Of a stretch of DNA of 64,000 nt, positions 17,525 through 25,860 are shown piece by piece. Source of the stretch: Cypionkella sp049896245. Its GTDB lineage: Bacteria > Pseudomonadota > Alphaproteobacteria > Rhodobacterales > Rhodobacteraceae. The stretch is from contig NZ_JAFCTX010000001.1 in the NCBI RefSeq assembly GCF_049896245.1, forward strand, positions 166,964-230,963, given 5' to 3'. How positions within the stretch are numbered: position 1 is the stretch's first letter; every line of letters begins with the position of its first letter. The position numbers were made by a program, and so were the translations under genes. Below the pieces are notes generated by a model. The model saw only the letters and a list, made by a program, of their open reading frames with translations, was not told the origin of the DNA and did no database searches.

Positions 17525-18501
17525 TCGGCCACGAAAAACGCGAACGTCATCTCATGATGATAGACCCCTCCGGCCTTCACCACGGCCGAGGGGTAGTCGG
17601 GATGGTTCGGACTGTCCGGCCAAACTTGCGTCTCCAGCGTGAAACCGGCCCGCGCGCCATAAGCAGCACCGGCTTTCCCCGGCAGCCCTTCCGGCAGATA
17701 CGATCCGGTGTATAACTGCACCCCCGGCTGATTGGTAAACAACCGCAAACCCCGTCCCGAGGCTGGATCAACCGCCACCACCGCAGGCCCCACCCCACCG
17801 TTGAGACAAAGGTTGTGATCAATGCCACCCACAGGCACATCCACGCCAATCGCCCGCAACACCCTGAAATCAAACGGCGTTCCCGCCACATCCGCAGGTG
17901 CTCCCAGTGGCAACAGCGCGGCATCAACCGGCAGATACCGATCCGCATCAATCTGCAAAAGCTGCGCATCCGCAGCCCCGCTGCCCTGCCCCGCCATGTT
18001 GAAATAGGCGTGGTTGACCAGATTAACCACGGTGTCCGCAGCAGCTGTCGCCGTCATCACAATCTGCAACCGCCCCGGCGCGGTAAAATCGTACCGCACC
18101 TCAACGTCCAAAGCGCCCGGAAACCCCATCTCGCCATCGGGCGAGTGCAGCCCAAACGTCACACCCCGCGCATCTGCCCGCAGCACCTGCCACAGCCGCT
18201 TGTCAAACCCCAGCGCACCGCCGTGCAAATGGTTAATGCCCTCGTTGCAGTCGAGCTGCACCACACCGCCCAGCCATTCAAACCGCCCGCCCGCAATCCG
18301 GTTGGCGTAGCGCCCGCAGGTCGCACCAAAATACGTCCCCGGATGATCGAGATAGCCCTGCACATCATCATGCCCCAGCACGATATCAGCCAAAACCCCA
18401 GCCCGACCCGGAGCCCACAACTGCATCAGCCTTGCCCCATAAGCGCTTAAAACCGCTGAACAATCCGCCCCATCGCTGATCTTGAAAACCTGCGTATCCA
18501 T
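17521..18501 (-). CDS. galM: Aldose 1-epimerase (galactose mutarotase)
   Basis: 326 residues. GRYANRIAGGRFEW, NEGINHLHGG (catalytic His pair region), NHAYFNMAG and GIDHNLCLN are the GalM blocks in the normal order, and TLETQVWPDSPNHPDYPS ends the domain. It interconverts alpha and beta sugar anomers, here probably after uptake of galactose or galactofuranose. It is the last gene of the minus-strand ytf operon, 3 nt after the GntR gene. It converges on the CRTAC1-like gene with a 4-nt overlap, so there is no room for a terminator between them. Confidence 0.88.
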   Translation of the reverse strand: MDTQVFKISDGADCSAVLSAYGARLMQLWAPGRAGVLADIVLGHDDVQGYLDHPGTYFGATCGRYANRIAGGRFEWLGGVVQLDCNEGINHLHGGALGFDKRLWQVLRADARGVTFGLHSPDGEMGFPGALDVEVRYDFTAPGRLQIVMTATAAADTVVNLVNHAYFNMAGQGSGAADAQLLQIDADRYLPVDAALLPLGAPADVAGTPFDFRVLRAIGVDVPVGGIDHNLCLNGGVGPAVVAVDPASGRGLRLFTNQPGVQLYTGSYLPEGLPGKAGAAYGARAGFTLETQVWPDSPNHPDYPSAVVKAGGVYHHEMTFAFFVAD

Positions 18502-18504
18502 GCC

Positions 18505-19239
18505 TTATGCCCCCAAAATCCAAACCCGGTCCACCGCCAGAATATCCGCCATAGCGCGCCCCGCCGCATCGGCCTCGCCATGCCCCACCGCATCGGCCAA
18601 AGCCTGATACATCGACGCCTTGGCAGCCGCGAAATCCGCCACCCCCGCCCGCAGCTGCGGTGCAATCGCCTGCACCACGCCGAATTCAACCAAAGCCGAG
18701 GCCGCGCGCAGAAACGGATTCTGGCTCGCCTCACACAGAATCCGGTGAAATTCAAACTCCGCCAGCGCGAACGGCTCGGCCAAAGCCGCCGTCATGCTGC
18801 GCTGGTTCAGCCAATACAAAAGCATCCGCACCTGTTCCGCAGACCGCCTCTGCGCCGCCAGTTGTGCCGTCTGCATCTCAAGCATCTCGCGCAACTCGAC
18901 ATAGGATTGCAGAAAAACCAAGCCCGGCCCCGCCTCTTGAATCCAGCCAAGCACTTGACGATCATAAAGATTCCACCGACTGCGCGGCAGCACCCGCGTG
19001 CCGACTTTCGCCCGCGCCTCGACCAGCCCCTTGGCCTCCAGCGTCTTCAAAGCCTCGCGCAAAACCGTGCGCGACACGTTATAGGTGTCCATCATCTCGG
19101 CATCATTCGGCAGGATCGAGCCCACCGCAAGCCGCCCCGAAGCAATGCCGATGCCGACCTCACTGATCACATAGGAATGGAAATTGCGCGCCACCTGCCG
19201 CCCGGACAGCGCGCGGACAAGGCTGCCGGGTTCGCTCAT
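18505..19239 (-). CDS. GntR/FadR-subfamily transcriptional regulator
   Basis: 244 residues. The N-terminal winged HTH reads GSILPNDAEMMDTYNVSRTV then LREALKTLEAKGLVEARAKVGTRV, followed by an all-helical FCD effector domain with E-F-E-F-H metal-site-like residues. The start at 19239 lies 1 nt downstream of the yjfF stop, so it is inside the ytf operon. It probably senses the transported sugar or a derivative and controls the operon from the promoter before ytfQ. The GTATTAC-type inverted repeat at 23886 is a candidate target. Confidence 0.85.
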   Translation of the reverse strand: MSEPGSLVRALSGRQVARNFHSYVISEVGIGIASGRLAVGSILPNDAEMMDTYNVSRTVLREALKTLEAKGLVEARAKVGTRVLPRSRWNLYDRQVLGWIQEAGPGLVFLQSYVELREMLEMQTAQLAAQRRSAEQVRMLLYWLNQRSMTAALAEPFALAEFEFHRILCEASQNPFLRAASALVEFGVVQAIAPQLRAGVADFAAAKASMYQALADAVGHGEADAAGRAMADILAVDRVWILGA

Positions 19240-19240
19240 G

Positions 19241-20218
19241 CTAGGTTTTCCAAAACACTTTCCTGCGCGGAGATGCCGCCGAGAACACCAGCCTTTGCAA
19301 CAAAATGAACAGGAAAAGCAAGCCGCCGATGACGATTTTGGTCCACCAACTTGAGAGTGAGCCATCAAACACGATGTAGGTCTGCACCAGCCCCTGCAGC
19401 ATCACGCCGATAAAGGTGCCTGCGATGAAGCCGTAGCCCCCGGTCAGCAGGGTGCCGCCAATCACCACTGCCGCGATGGCGTCCAACTCGACCCCCAAAG
19501 CTGACAGCGAATAGCCCGCCGAAGTGTAAAGTGAGAACACAATGCCCGCGAGGCCCGCCAAAGTGGCCGACAAGGTGTAGATTAAAATCGTGGTGCGCGC
19601 CACCGGAACGCCCATCAATCCTGCCGAAACCTCCGAGCCTCCGAGCGCGTAGACATAGCTGCCAAACCGCGTGCGATGCGCCAAGATGATGCCGAACACG
19701 AACACCAGCAGCATGATCATCCCGATCACCGTTAGCCGCCCGCCACCCGGCAGCAGGATGTAACTTTTTGAGATCGTTGTATAAAGCGCATGCTTGATGC
19801 CAATGCTATCGGGGGAAAGCACGGATGCGCCACCGCGCGCCAGAAACATCCCCGCCAGCGTGACGATGAACGACGGCACCTTCAGATAGTGAATCGCCGC
19901 CCCCATCACCGCGCCAAACGCCGCCGCCACCGTCAGCGAAATCGCAAAAGCCAGCAGCGGATGCAGGCCAAGCCACATGATCAAAACCGCGTTCAACACC
20001 GTGGTAAAGCCGATCACCGCCCCCACCGACAGATCAATGCCGCCCGAGATGATCACAAAGCTCATCCCCACCGCAGCAATCCCCAGAAAGGCATTATCCG
20101 TCAGAAAATTGCCCAGCACCCGCGTCGACAGCATCGCTGGAAACTGGATAACAGCAGCCAGATAGGCCAGCGCAAAGATCGCCGTCGTCGCCACCAAAGG
20201 CCGTAAAGCGCGGTTCAT
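19241..20218 (-). CDS. yjfF: Galactofuranose-type ABC transporter permease YjfF
   Basis: About 325 residues, eight to ten membrane segments, ribose-type permease family. GGIDLSVGAVIGFTTVLNA and AVVIGGTLLTGGYGFIAGT are the conserved blocks; LKVPSFIVTLAGMFLARGG matches YjfF. ATG 20218 overlaps the ytfT stop by 4 nt (ATGA); the upstream in-frame start at 20254 would lie inside ytfT and is less likely. It forms the heterodimeric inner-membrane channel with YtfT. Confidence 0.82.
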   Translation of the reverse strand: MNRALRPLVATTAIFALAYLAAVIQFPAMLSTRVLGNFLTDNAFLGIAAVGMSFVIISGGIDLSVGAVIGFTTVLNAVLIMWLGLHPLLAFAISLTVAAAFGAVMGAAIHYLKVPSFIVTLAGMFLARGGASVLSPDSIGIKHALYTTISKSYILLPGGGRLTVIGMIMLLVFVFGIILAHRTRFGSYVYALGGSEVSAGLMGVPVARTTILIYTLSATLAGLAGIVFSLYTSAGYSLSALGVELDAIAAVVIGGTLLTGGYGFIAGTFIGVMLQGLVQTYIVFDGSLSSWWTKIVIGGLLFLFILLQRLVFSAASPRRKVFWKT

Positions 20219-21213
20219 TGGGTTTTCCCTTCCGACATGCGCTTGCGCAGCCATTGGCTGGTGATCGGCGCTTGCAACACCAAAATCAGAATGATCACGC
20301 CGGATTTCACCACCAGATTGAACTCTGGCGAGAAGCCCGAGATCAAAATCCCGGTGTTCATCGCCTGAATGATCAAGGCACCAACCACCGACATCGGGAT
20401 CGAAAAACGCCCGCCCAGCAACGAGGTGCCACCAATCACCACGGCGAGGATCGCATCAAGCTCCAACCACAACCCGGCATTATTGGCATCGGCACCGCGA
20501 ATATCCCCCGCCACGATCAACCCCGAAGTCGCCGCACAAAACCCGGCGAACGTATAGACCACCACCAGCAGCAAGCCACTGGAAATGCCCGCAAATCTGG
20601 CAGCCGAGCGGTTCACCCCCACCGCTTCGATCAACAGCCCCAACGCGGTTTTGCGCACGATCAACGTCGCCCCAATCGCCAATACGGCGGCAATCACAAT
20701 CGGCATCGGCATCCCAAACAGCGACCCCGTGCCAATGAAAATCAGCACCGGATCGGAGAACGTCACGATAGAGCCTTCCGTCACCAGTTGCGCCAAACCC
20801 CGCCCCGCCACCATCAAAACCAGCGTCGCGATGATTGGCTGAATCTCCAGATAGGTCACCAAAATCCCGTTCCACAGCCCGCAGAGCAGCCCCACCAACA
20901 GCGCCGCGCCGACCGCCGCCACAGCCGAGTATCCCCCCGTTACCAGCACCGCCGCCACCGCCCCGGCAATCGCCATCACCGCGCCCACAGACAGATCAAC
21001 GCCCTTGGTCGCGATCACCGCCGTCATGCCAATCGCCAAAATCGCCACCGGAGCACCCCGGTTCAGCACGTCAATCACGCTGCCAAACAGCCGGCCATCC
21101 TGCAAGGTGATGTCGAAAAATCCCGGAAACAGCAGCCAGTTGATCAACAATACCGCCGCCAAAGCCACAAATTGCGGCCGCAGCAGCGCCCCCCGCCAGT
21201 CCATCCGCCTCAT
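20215..21213 (-). CDS. ytfT: Galactofuranose-type ABC transporter permease YtfT
   Basis: 332 residues, multi-spanning. ATKGVDLSVGAVMAIAGA, LEIQPIIATLVLMVAGRGLA and AVVIGGTSLLGGRFSIPMS are family blocks, and the MMVAGRGLAQL region is characteristic of YtfT. The start overlaps the ytfR stop by 4 nt, implying translational coupling. Paired with YjfF; two different permeases distinguish this system from ribose-type transporters with a homodimeric channel. Confidence 0.82.
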   Translation of the reverse strand: MRRMDWRGALLRPQFVALAAVLLINWLLFPGFFDITLQDGRLFGSVIDVLNRGAPVAILAIGMTAVIATKGVDLSVGAVMAIAGAVAAVLVTGGYSAVAAVGAALLVGLLCGLWNGILVTYLEIQPIIATLVLMVAGRGLAQLVTEGSIVTFSDPVLIFIGTGSLFGMPMPIVIAAVLAIGATLIVRKTALGLLIEAVGVNRSAARFAGISSGLLLVVVYTFAGFCAATSGLIVAGDIRGADANNAGLWLELDAILAVVIGGTSLLGGRFSIPMSVVGALIIQAMNTGILISGFSPEFNLVVKSGVIILILVLQAPITSQWLRKRMSEGKTQ

Positions 21214-22745
21214 GCCCGCCCCTCCGCCGCAGTCTTAGCGTTCGGATTATCCGCAATCGCCGCCACGATCACCGAGGGTGCTATATCCGCGCCGCTCAAC
21301 TCCGCCACCATCTCACGATCCCGCATCACCACGATGCGGTTGGAATAGGCCACCACCTCGTCCAACTCCGAGGAAATCACCAGCAGCGCTAGCCCCTCCT
21401 CGCGCAACCGATTGATCGTGCGCACAATTTCCGCATGGGCCCCCACGTCGATCCCGCGCGTCGGCTCGTCCAAAATCAGGAAACTCGGATCAATCGCCAG
21501 CCAGCGCGCCAAGATAACCTTCTGCTGATTGCCCCCCGACAACAGCTTCACCGGCATATCGTGGCTTGCCGCGCGAATATCCAACGCTTCGGCATAGTTA
21601 CCGGCAATCTCGATCTGCTCATCGCGGTTCAGCGCGCGGAACCAGCCCAATTTGGCCTGCAATGCGATGATGATATTCTCGCGCACCGACAAATCGCCAA
21701 AAATCCCATCCAGCTTACGGTCCTCCGGGCAAAACCCGAACCCAGCCGCCACCGCTTGCGCCGGGTTGCGGATGCTGACCACACGACCGCCCACCGAAAT
21801 CTCACCGCCATCCGCCGCATCGACGCCAAACATCAGCCGTGCCATTTCGGTGCGGCCAGAGCCCAACAGCCCCGCCACCCCCACAACCTCGCCCTCATGC
21901 AGTGCCAGAGTGAACGGAGCCACTTTTCCTTGCCGTCCCAAGGACTTAAACTCCACCCGCACCGGGCCTTGCACGGCTTCCGCGACACCGACGCCGCCGT
22001 GATCAAAGGCCAGATCCTTGCCCAGCATCATCCGCACCACATCGGTTGCGGTCACTTCAGACAGCACTTTGGTGCCGATCAGACGGCCATTGCGCAGGAT
22101 CGTCACCCGGTCGGCGATCTCAAACACCTGATCGAGAAAATGCGTGATGAAGATAATGCCAAGGCCACGGGCTTTCAGTCGGGCAACCACCTCAAACATT
22201 TTCGCCACTTCATTGCGATCAAGGCTGGCGGTCGGTTCGTCCAGCACCAGAACCTTGCCGGAAAGTTCCACCGCCCGCGCGATGGCCACGATCTGCTGCA
22301 CGGCAACGGAATAGCTGCCGAGTTCCGCCTTCACGTCGATTTCCAGCCCATAACCCGCCAGCAAATCCCGCGCCCGCGCCTCAATCACCTTGCGCTGCAC
22401 GATGCCAAACCGCGTCGGCTGATGGCCAAGAAAAAGATTTTCAGCCACCGAGCGGTTCGGCAGCAGGTTCACCTCTTGGTAAACCGTGCCGATGCCATGG
22501 CGCTGCGCATCCAACGGGTCCGAGAACCGCACAGGCGCGCCTTCCAGCAAAACCTCACCACCGTCCGGCTGATAGGCCCCGGTCAATATCTTAATAAGCG
22601 TGGATTTTCCGGCACCATTCTCCCCCAGCAAAGCGTGAACCTCACCGGGGCGCACTGCAAAATCAACGCCGTCCAATGCCCGATGTTGGCCGAAAATCTT
22701 CACTATGCCGCGCGCTTGCACGACTGGCTCTATGCCATCGACCAT
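21210..22745 (-). CDS. ytfR: Galactofuranose-type ABC transporter ATP-binding protein YtfR
   Basis: About 511 residues with two fused ATPase domains. The first has Walker A GENGAGKSTLIKI, signature YSVAVQQIVAIARA and Walker B VLVLDEPTASLD. The second has the degenerate Walker A GLLGSGRTEMARL usual for this family, then LSGGNQQKVILARWL and FLILDEPTRGID. ATG 22745 is preferred over the in-frame ATG 22841, because the longer form would run through the stem-loop at 22812-22835 and adds residues not seen in the family. Confidence 0.85.
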   Translation of the reverse strand: MVDGIEPVVQARGIVKIFGQHRALDGVDFAVRPGEVHALLGENGAGKSTLIKILTGAYQPDGGEVLLEGAPVRFSDPLDAQRHGIGTVYQEVNLLPNRSVAENLFLGHQPTRFGIVQRKVIEARARDLLAGYGLEIDVKAELGSYSVAVQQIVAIARAVELSGKVLVLDEPTASLDRNEVAKMFEVVARLKARGLGIIFITHFLDQVFEIADRVTILRNGRLIGTKVLSEVTATDVVRMMLGKDLAFDHGGVGVAEAVQGPVRVEFKSLGRQGKVAPFTLALHEGEVVGVAGLLGSGRTEMARLMFGVDAADGGEISVGGRVVSIRNPAQAVAAGFGFCPEDRKLDGIFGDLSVRENIIIALQAKLGWFRALNRDEQIEIAGNYAEALDIRAASHDMPVKLLSGGNQQKVILARWLAIDPSFLILDEPTRGIDVGAHAEIVRTINRLREEGLALLVISSELDEVVAYSNRIVVMRDREMVAELSGADIAPSVIVAAIADNPNAKTAAEGRA

Positions 22746-22811
22746 AGACCTGCTCCCCAAAACCCTGCTCCACTCTGCGCGAAAGCCCAGATAAAGCCCA
22801 GATAAAGCGAA

Positions 22812-22835
22812 GTCGGCCAGATCGCTCTGGCCGAC
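22812..22835 (-). terminator. Stem-loop between ytfQ and ytfR
   Basis: GTCGGCCAGA/TCTGGCCGAC 10-bp perfect stem with a 4-nt loop, 18 nt after the ytfQ stop. No clear U-tract follows, so it is more likely a message-stabilising or attenuating hairpin than a full terminator. Confidence 0.55.
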
Positions 22836-22852
22836 GCTCAACTCAGACCAAA

Positions 22853-23821
22853 TTAATAACCCAGACCCTTGCGGCGGTCATACTCGCCCTGCGCATCATC
22901 GGCGGGCGTGTAGAGTTTAGACTCGGTGATGATGAATTTTTCCGGCACCGTGCCTGCGCTGAGATAAGCATCCAGCGCTGCAAACGCCGGGCCCGCCATG
23001 TTCGGCGTCAACTCAACGGTCGCATTGGCCTCGCCCGCCACGAACGCTTGGAAGATATCCGGCACGCCGTCAATCGACACCACCAGAATATCGCTGCCCG
23101 GCTTCAGGCCGGCGTCTTTGATCGCCTGAATCGCCCCAACCGCCATGTCGTCGTTGTGGGCATAAACCGCGCAAATCCCCTTGCCGCCGTCTTCGGCCTT
23201 CAGGAAACCTTCCATCACTTCCTTGCCCTTGGCGCGGGTGAAATCGCCGGTTTGGCTGCGGATGATCGACAGATTGGCATGACCCGCCAGCGCATCCTCG
23301 AAGCCTTTTTTGCGGTTGATCGCAGGCGACGAGCCGACAGTGCCTTGAAGTTCCACGACTTTACAGTCTTTGTCGGCGACGGTTTTCACCAGCCAATCGC
23401 CCGCCACATGACCTTCCTTAACCTGATCCGACGCCACTGAGGTCAGATACAGATCCTGCGGCGCATCAATGCCACGGTCAAGCAGGATGACGGGAATGTT
23501 GGCTTCTTTCGCCTCGGTCAGCACTTCTTCCCAGCCGGTTGACACCACCGGAGCCACCAGAATCGCCGCAACGCCCTGCGCTATAAAGCCCCGGATCGCC
23601 TTGATCTGGTTCTCTTGTTTCTGCTGCGCATCGGCAAATTTCAGATCAATCCCCAGCTTTTCAGCTTCGGATTTCGTCACCGACGTCTCTGCAGCACGCC
23701 AGCCCGATTCCGAGCCGATCTGCGAAAAGCCGATCACTTTGCCCGACAGGTCGGCATAGGCCGCCGAAGACAATAGCGCGCTGACACCCGCGGCCAGCGC
23801 GAGTTTTTTGAGTATGGACAT
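22853..23821 (-). CDS. ytfQ: Galactofuranose-type ABC transporter periplasmic binding protein YtfQ
   Basis: 322 residues with a Sec signal (about 1-23, ending SSAAYA). The mature protein is strikingly like E. coli YtfQ: IGFSQIGSESGWRAAETSV, KFADAQQKQENQIKAIRGFI, VELQGTVGSSPAINRKKGFE, IRSQTGDFTRAKGKEVMEGF and YAHNDDMAVGAIQAIKDAGL are all recognisable. YtfQ binds galactofuranose (and galactopyranose). First gene of the minus-strand ytfQ-ytfR-ytfT-yjfF-gntR-galM operon, with a GGGAGG ribosome site. Confidence 0.9.
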   Translation of the reverse strand: MSILKKLALAAGVSALLSSAAYADLSGKVIGFSQIGSESGWRAAETSVTKSEAEKLGIDLKFADAQQKQENQIKAIRGFIAQGVAAILVAPVVSTGWEEVLTEAKEANIPVILLDRGIDAPQDLYLTSVASDQVKEGHVAGDWLVKTVADKDCKVVELQGTVGSSPAINRKKGFEDALAGHANLSIIRSQTGDFTRAKGKEVMEGFLKAEDGGKGICAVYAHNDDMAVGAIQAIKDAGLKPGSDILVVSIDGVPDIFQAFVAGEANATVELTPNMAGPAFAALDAYLSAGTVPEKFIITESKLYTPADDAQGEYDRRKGLGY

Positions 23822-23885
23822 GATCCCTCCCTAGGATTTTGTGGCAGGTGTCTTCCCTCACCGGCCTGCGACAAGGCTAGCAAAA

Positions 23886-23906
23886 GTATTACTATATGTA
23901 AAATAC
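23886..23906. promoter_or_regulatory. Candidate GntR operator at the ytfQ promoter
   Basis: Imperfect inverted repeat GTATTAC-TATAT-GTAAAATAC about 65 nt upstream of the ytfQ start. Its position and symmetry suit the GntR protein encoded in this operon; not otherwise supported. Confidence 0.35.
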
Positions 23907-24147
23907 GAAGTTTGGGGGTGATTTTGCCGATATTTTGGGCGAATTGCGAAGCTAAGTTGTTGCGAAATCACAGAACCTTGAGTGATCGAGGCACGGGCGC
24001 ATCCGCAGCATTTTTCAGCTGCAGCGCAGCGATAACCGCAAATGCCATGCCGGTCTCGAGCAAGAGAATCACCGAAAGCAACGAGATTCCATCAGTATGA
24101 AAAATGATTTCATTCTGAGACCGTGCTTGGCCGCCTTAAAATTAGAA

Positions 24148-24226
24148 GCCTCCGGCGGGAGTATTTCGGAAAGAGCAAATCCAAGGGGCTCCCGTTATCA
24201 GTTGCTCTTTCGGAAATACTCCCGCG
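24148..24226. repeat. CCTCCGGCGGGAGTATTT-family inverted repeat
   Basis: The left arm GCCTCCGGCGGGAGTATTTC with GGAAAGAGCAA mirrors the right arm TTGCTCTTTCGGAAATACTCCC; the arms are separated by about 20 nt. It is one of at least nine related elements in this window, mostly at gene 3' ends. Confidence 0.7.
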
Positions 24227-24307
24227 CGGCGCGCTCCATAGCTTTCAGTTGCCCAAACGTTAAAAATCCCTTAACGGCGCGCCATCAAGCCACTGAAATA
24301 AAAGATA

Positions 24308-24330
24308 ATAAAAGGTCCCGAGTTGGGACC
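24308..24330 (-). terminator. Rho-independent terminator of the iorAB operon
   Basis: On the minus strand GGTCCC-AACTC-GGGACC is followed by TTTTATTATC, starting 4 nt after the iorB stop. Confidence 0.8.
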
Positions 24331-24333
24331 GCG

Positions 24334-25860
24334 TTAAACAAAGCTCCGCACTGTCGCCAGAGCCCCGTCCAAAGCGCGGCCCTCCTCATCCATCAACGCC
24401 GCCTCCCGCAACCGCCGCGCCCAATCCGCAGCATCGGGACGCGCCGCTACCAAAGCGATGCCATCCAGCACCCGGTCAAACTTGGAAAGCCCGCGCGCAT
24501 GGGTGTCCGAATAGCCCTTCACCAGCCGCCGACAGCGGATCACCTCAACCGCGAGATCATAATTTACAGGCAAATACCCTAGCGCGACCGCCAGCCACTG
24601 TTCAAGATGCGCCACTTCCTGCGCGTGCCGCAGCGACCCCAACCGCCGCAGCTTCATGCCGCCCAGAATATACAGCATCAGATAAGCCCGCAAACTATCC
24701 GTCCGCATCCGGCGGCCCTTGTTGAACCAGCGATCCAGACGCGCCATCCAGACCGGGTTGGCCTCAAGTTTCGCCCCCAGTCTCATAGGAAACAACCCGA
24801 CAATCTCCTCGGCCCGAGGATGCAGAAACTCGGTCAGCTGCACCACATTGCCAGCCTTCGCCCCCATCTCAAGCGCAATCCGCTCTGCCCGCCCCGCACG
24901 GGTTTTCAGATCGGCAACCCGGATCACATCATCATAAGCCATTGCGTTGGCTACATATTTCGCTGCCTGCTTTGACAGTTCAAACCGGCTGCTGTCCTGT
25001 GCCAGCACAGCCTCCACTCGGGTCAAGTAGCCCGCGCCATAGGCCAGATCCTGAAACTCCACGACTTTACGTAAGCCAAGCACCGCCATCTCGGCCACCG
25101 TTTCCGGCATCCGCCGTGCCCGATCCTCCAGCGCAGCCCAAGCCGCCAGCAACTTGGCCGACCCGAGCGGAGCAGCCGCAACAGCCACCTCGACTTTGGG
25201 CAAACTCACCGGCCCCTGCGCCGCAGCATACCCCGCCGCGAACGCCCGCAAAGACGCCTCCGCCCCCTTACCGCCGGCCATAATCGCCGCCTCAAACGCG
25301 TCACGCGGGAACGGCAGCACCTCTGCCGCCGCCAGCGCGCCAAACAAACTCGCCGAAATCACCGAGCCTTGTGCGATCGCCAAAGCATCAAAATCCGCCG
25401 CGATAAACCGACGCGCCGCTATTTCCGCCGCCGCAATCACCTCTTCGGATGAGGCAACGCCATCCCCCGGCACCATCTTTTCCGAAACCGCCAAGGCCCG
25501 ATGCGTCGAGGTGATCAGGGTGGTGCGATCCGGCGTCACAAAGCCGCGCATGATCGAGCGCCCGGCCTCCATCATTTCCGCCGTCACCATGATATCGACG
25601 TCACCTGCCGCAGGCATCAGCGAGAACACCGGGGCGCGCGGCCCAGCGGGAGCCATCTCGACATAGTAAACCGTCGCCCCCGTCCGCTGCGCCACTCCCG
25701 CGACCGAAGTGGCCTGACAGACATAGCCATTCGCCCGCGCCACGGCCTCAATCCACCCAGTCAGCACACCGCCGCCCTGCCCGCCGACCGCCAGAAGTGC
25801 CAGTTTGATCACGCCGTCCATACCCTTGCCGCCCAAAGGGATCGCCTGATGCAAACTCAT
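24334..25860 (-). CDS. iorB: Indolepyruvate ferredoxin oxidoreductase, beta-subunit family (long form)
   Basis: 508 residues. The first about 190 form the gamma-type domain of 2-oxoacid oxidoreductases (LALLAVGGQGGGVLTGWIEA; QATSVAGVAQRTGATVYYVE). The remaining about 300 correspond to the extra C-terminal domain (DUF6537) of long bacterial IorB proteins, which archaeal IorB (about 200 residues) lacks. With IorA it converts aryl-pyruvates, CoA and oxidised ferredoxin to aryl-acetyl-CoA and CO2. The start overlaps the iorA stop by 4 nt. Last gene of a five-gene minus-strand operon. Confidence 0.82.
   Translation of the reverse strand: MSLHQAIPLGGKGMDGVIKLALLAVGGQGGGVLTGWIEAVARANGYVCQATSVAGVAQRTGATVYYVEMAPAGPRAPVFSLMPAAGDVDIMVTAEMMEAGRSIMRGFVTPDRTTLITSTHRALAVSEKMVPGDGVASSEEVIAAAEIAARRFIAADFDALAIAQGSVISASLFGALAAAEVLPFPRDAFEAAIMAGGKGAEASLRAFAAGYAAAQGPVSLPKVEVAVAAAPLGSAKLLAAWAALEDRARRMPETVAEMAVLGLRKVVEFQDLAYGAGYLTRVEAVLAQDSSRFELSKQAAKYVANAMAYDDVIRVADLKTRAGRAERIALEMGAKAGNVVQLTEFLHPRAEEIVGLFPMRLGAKLEANPVWMARLDRWFNKGRRMRTDSLRAYLMLYILGGMKLRRLGSLRHAQEVAHLEQWLAVALGYLPVNYDLAVEVIRCRRLVKGYSDTHARGLSKFDRVLDGIALVAARPDAADWARRLREAALMDEEGRALDGALATVRSFV

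Larger units (their letters stand above)
23822..24307. other. 486-nt intergenic region upstream of ytfQ
   Basis: No convincing gene. It holds the ytfQ promoter region with a GTATTAC-type inverted repeat (23886-23906) and an AT-rich stretch around 24085-24120 containing ATGAAAAATGATTTCAT. A CCTCCGGCGGGAGTATTT-type inverted repeat lies at 24148-24226. Short open frames are present on both strands (for example plus 23912-24100), but they lack ribosome sites and recognisable sequence. Confidence 0.5.

Noticed and set aside
23912..24100. Short open frames upstream of ytfQ on both strands
   Set aside because: No ribosome site, no recognisable residues, and the region contains the ytfQ promoter; the minus-strand hydrophobic stretch (near 24000-24110) lacks a credible start.
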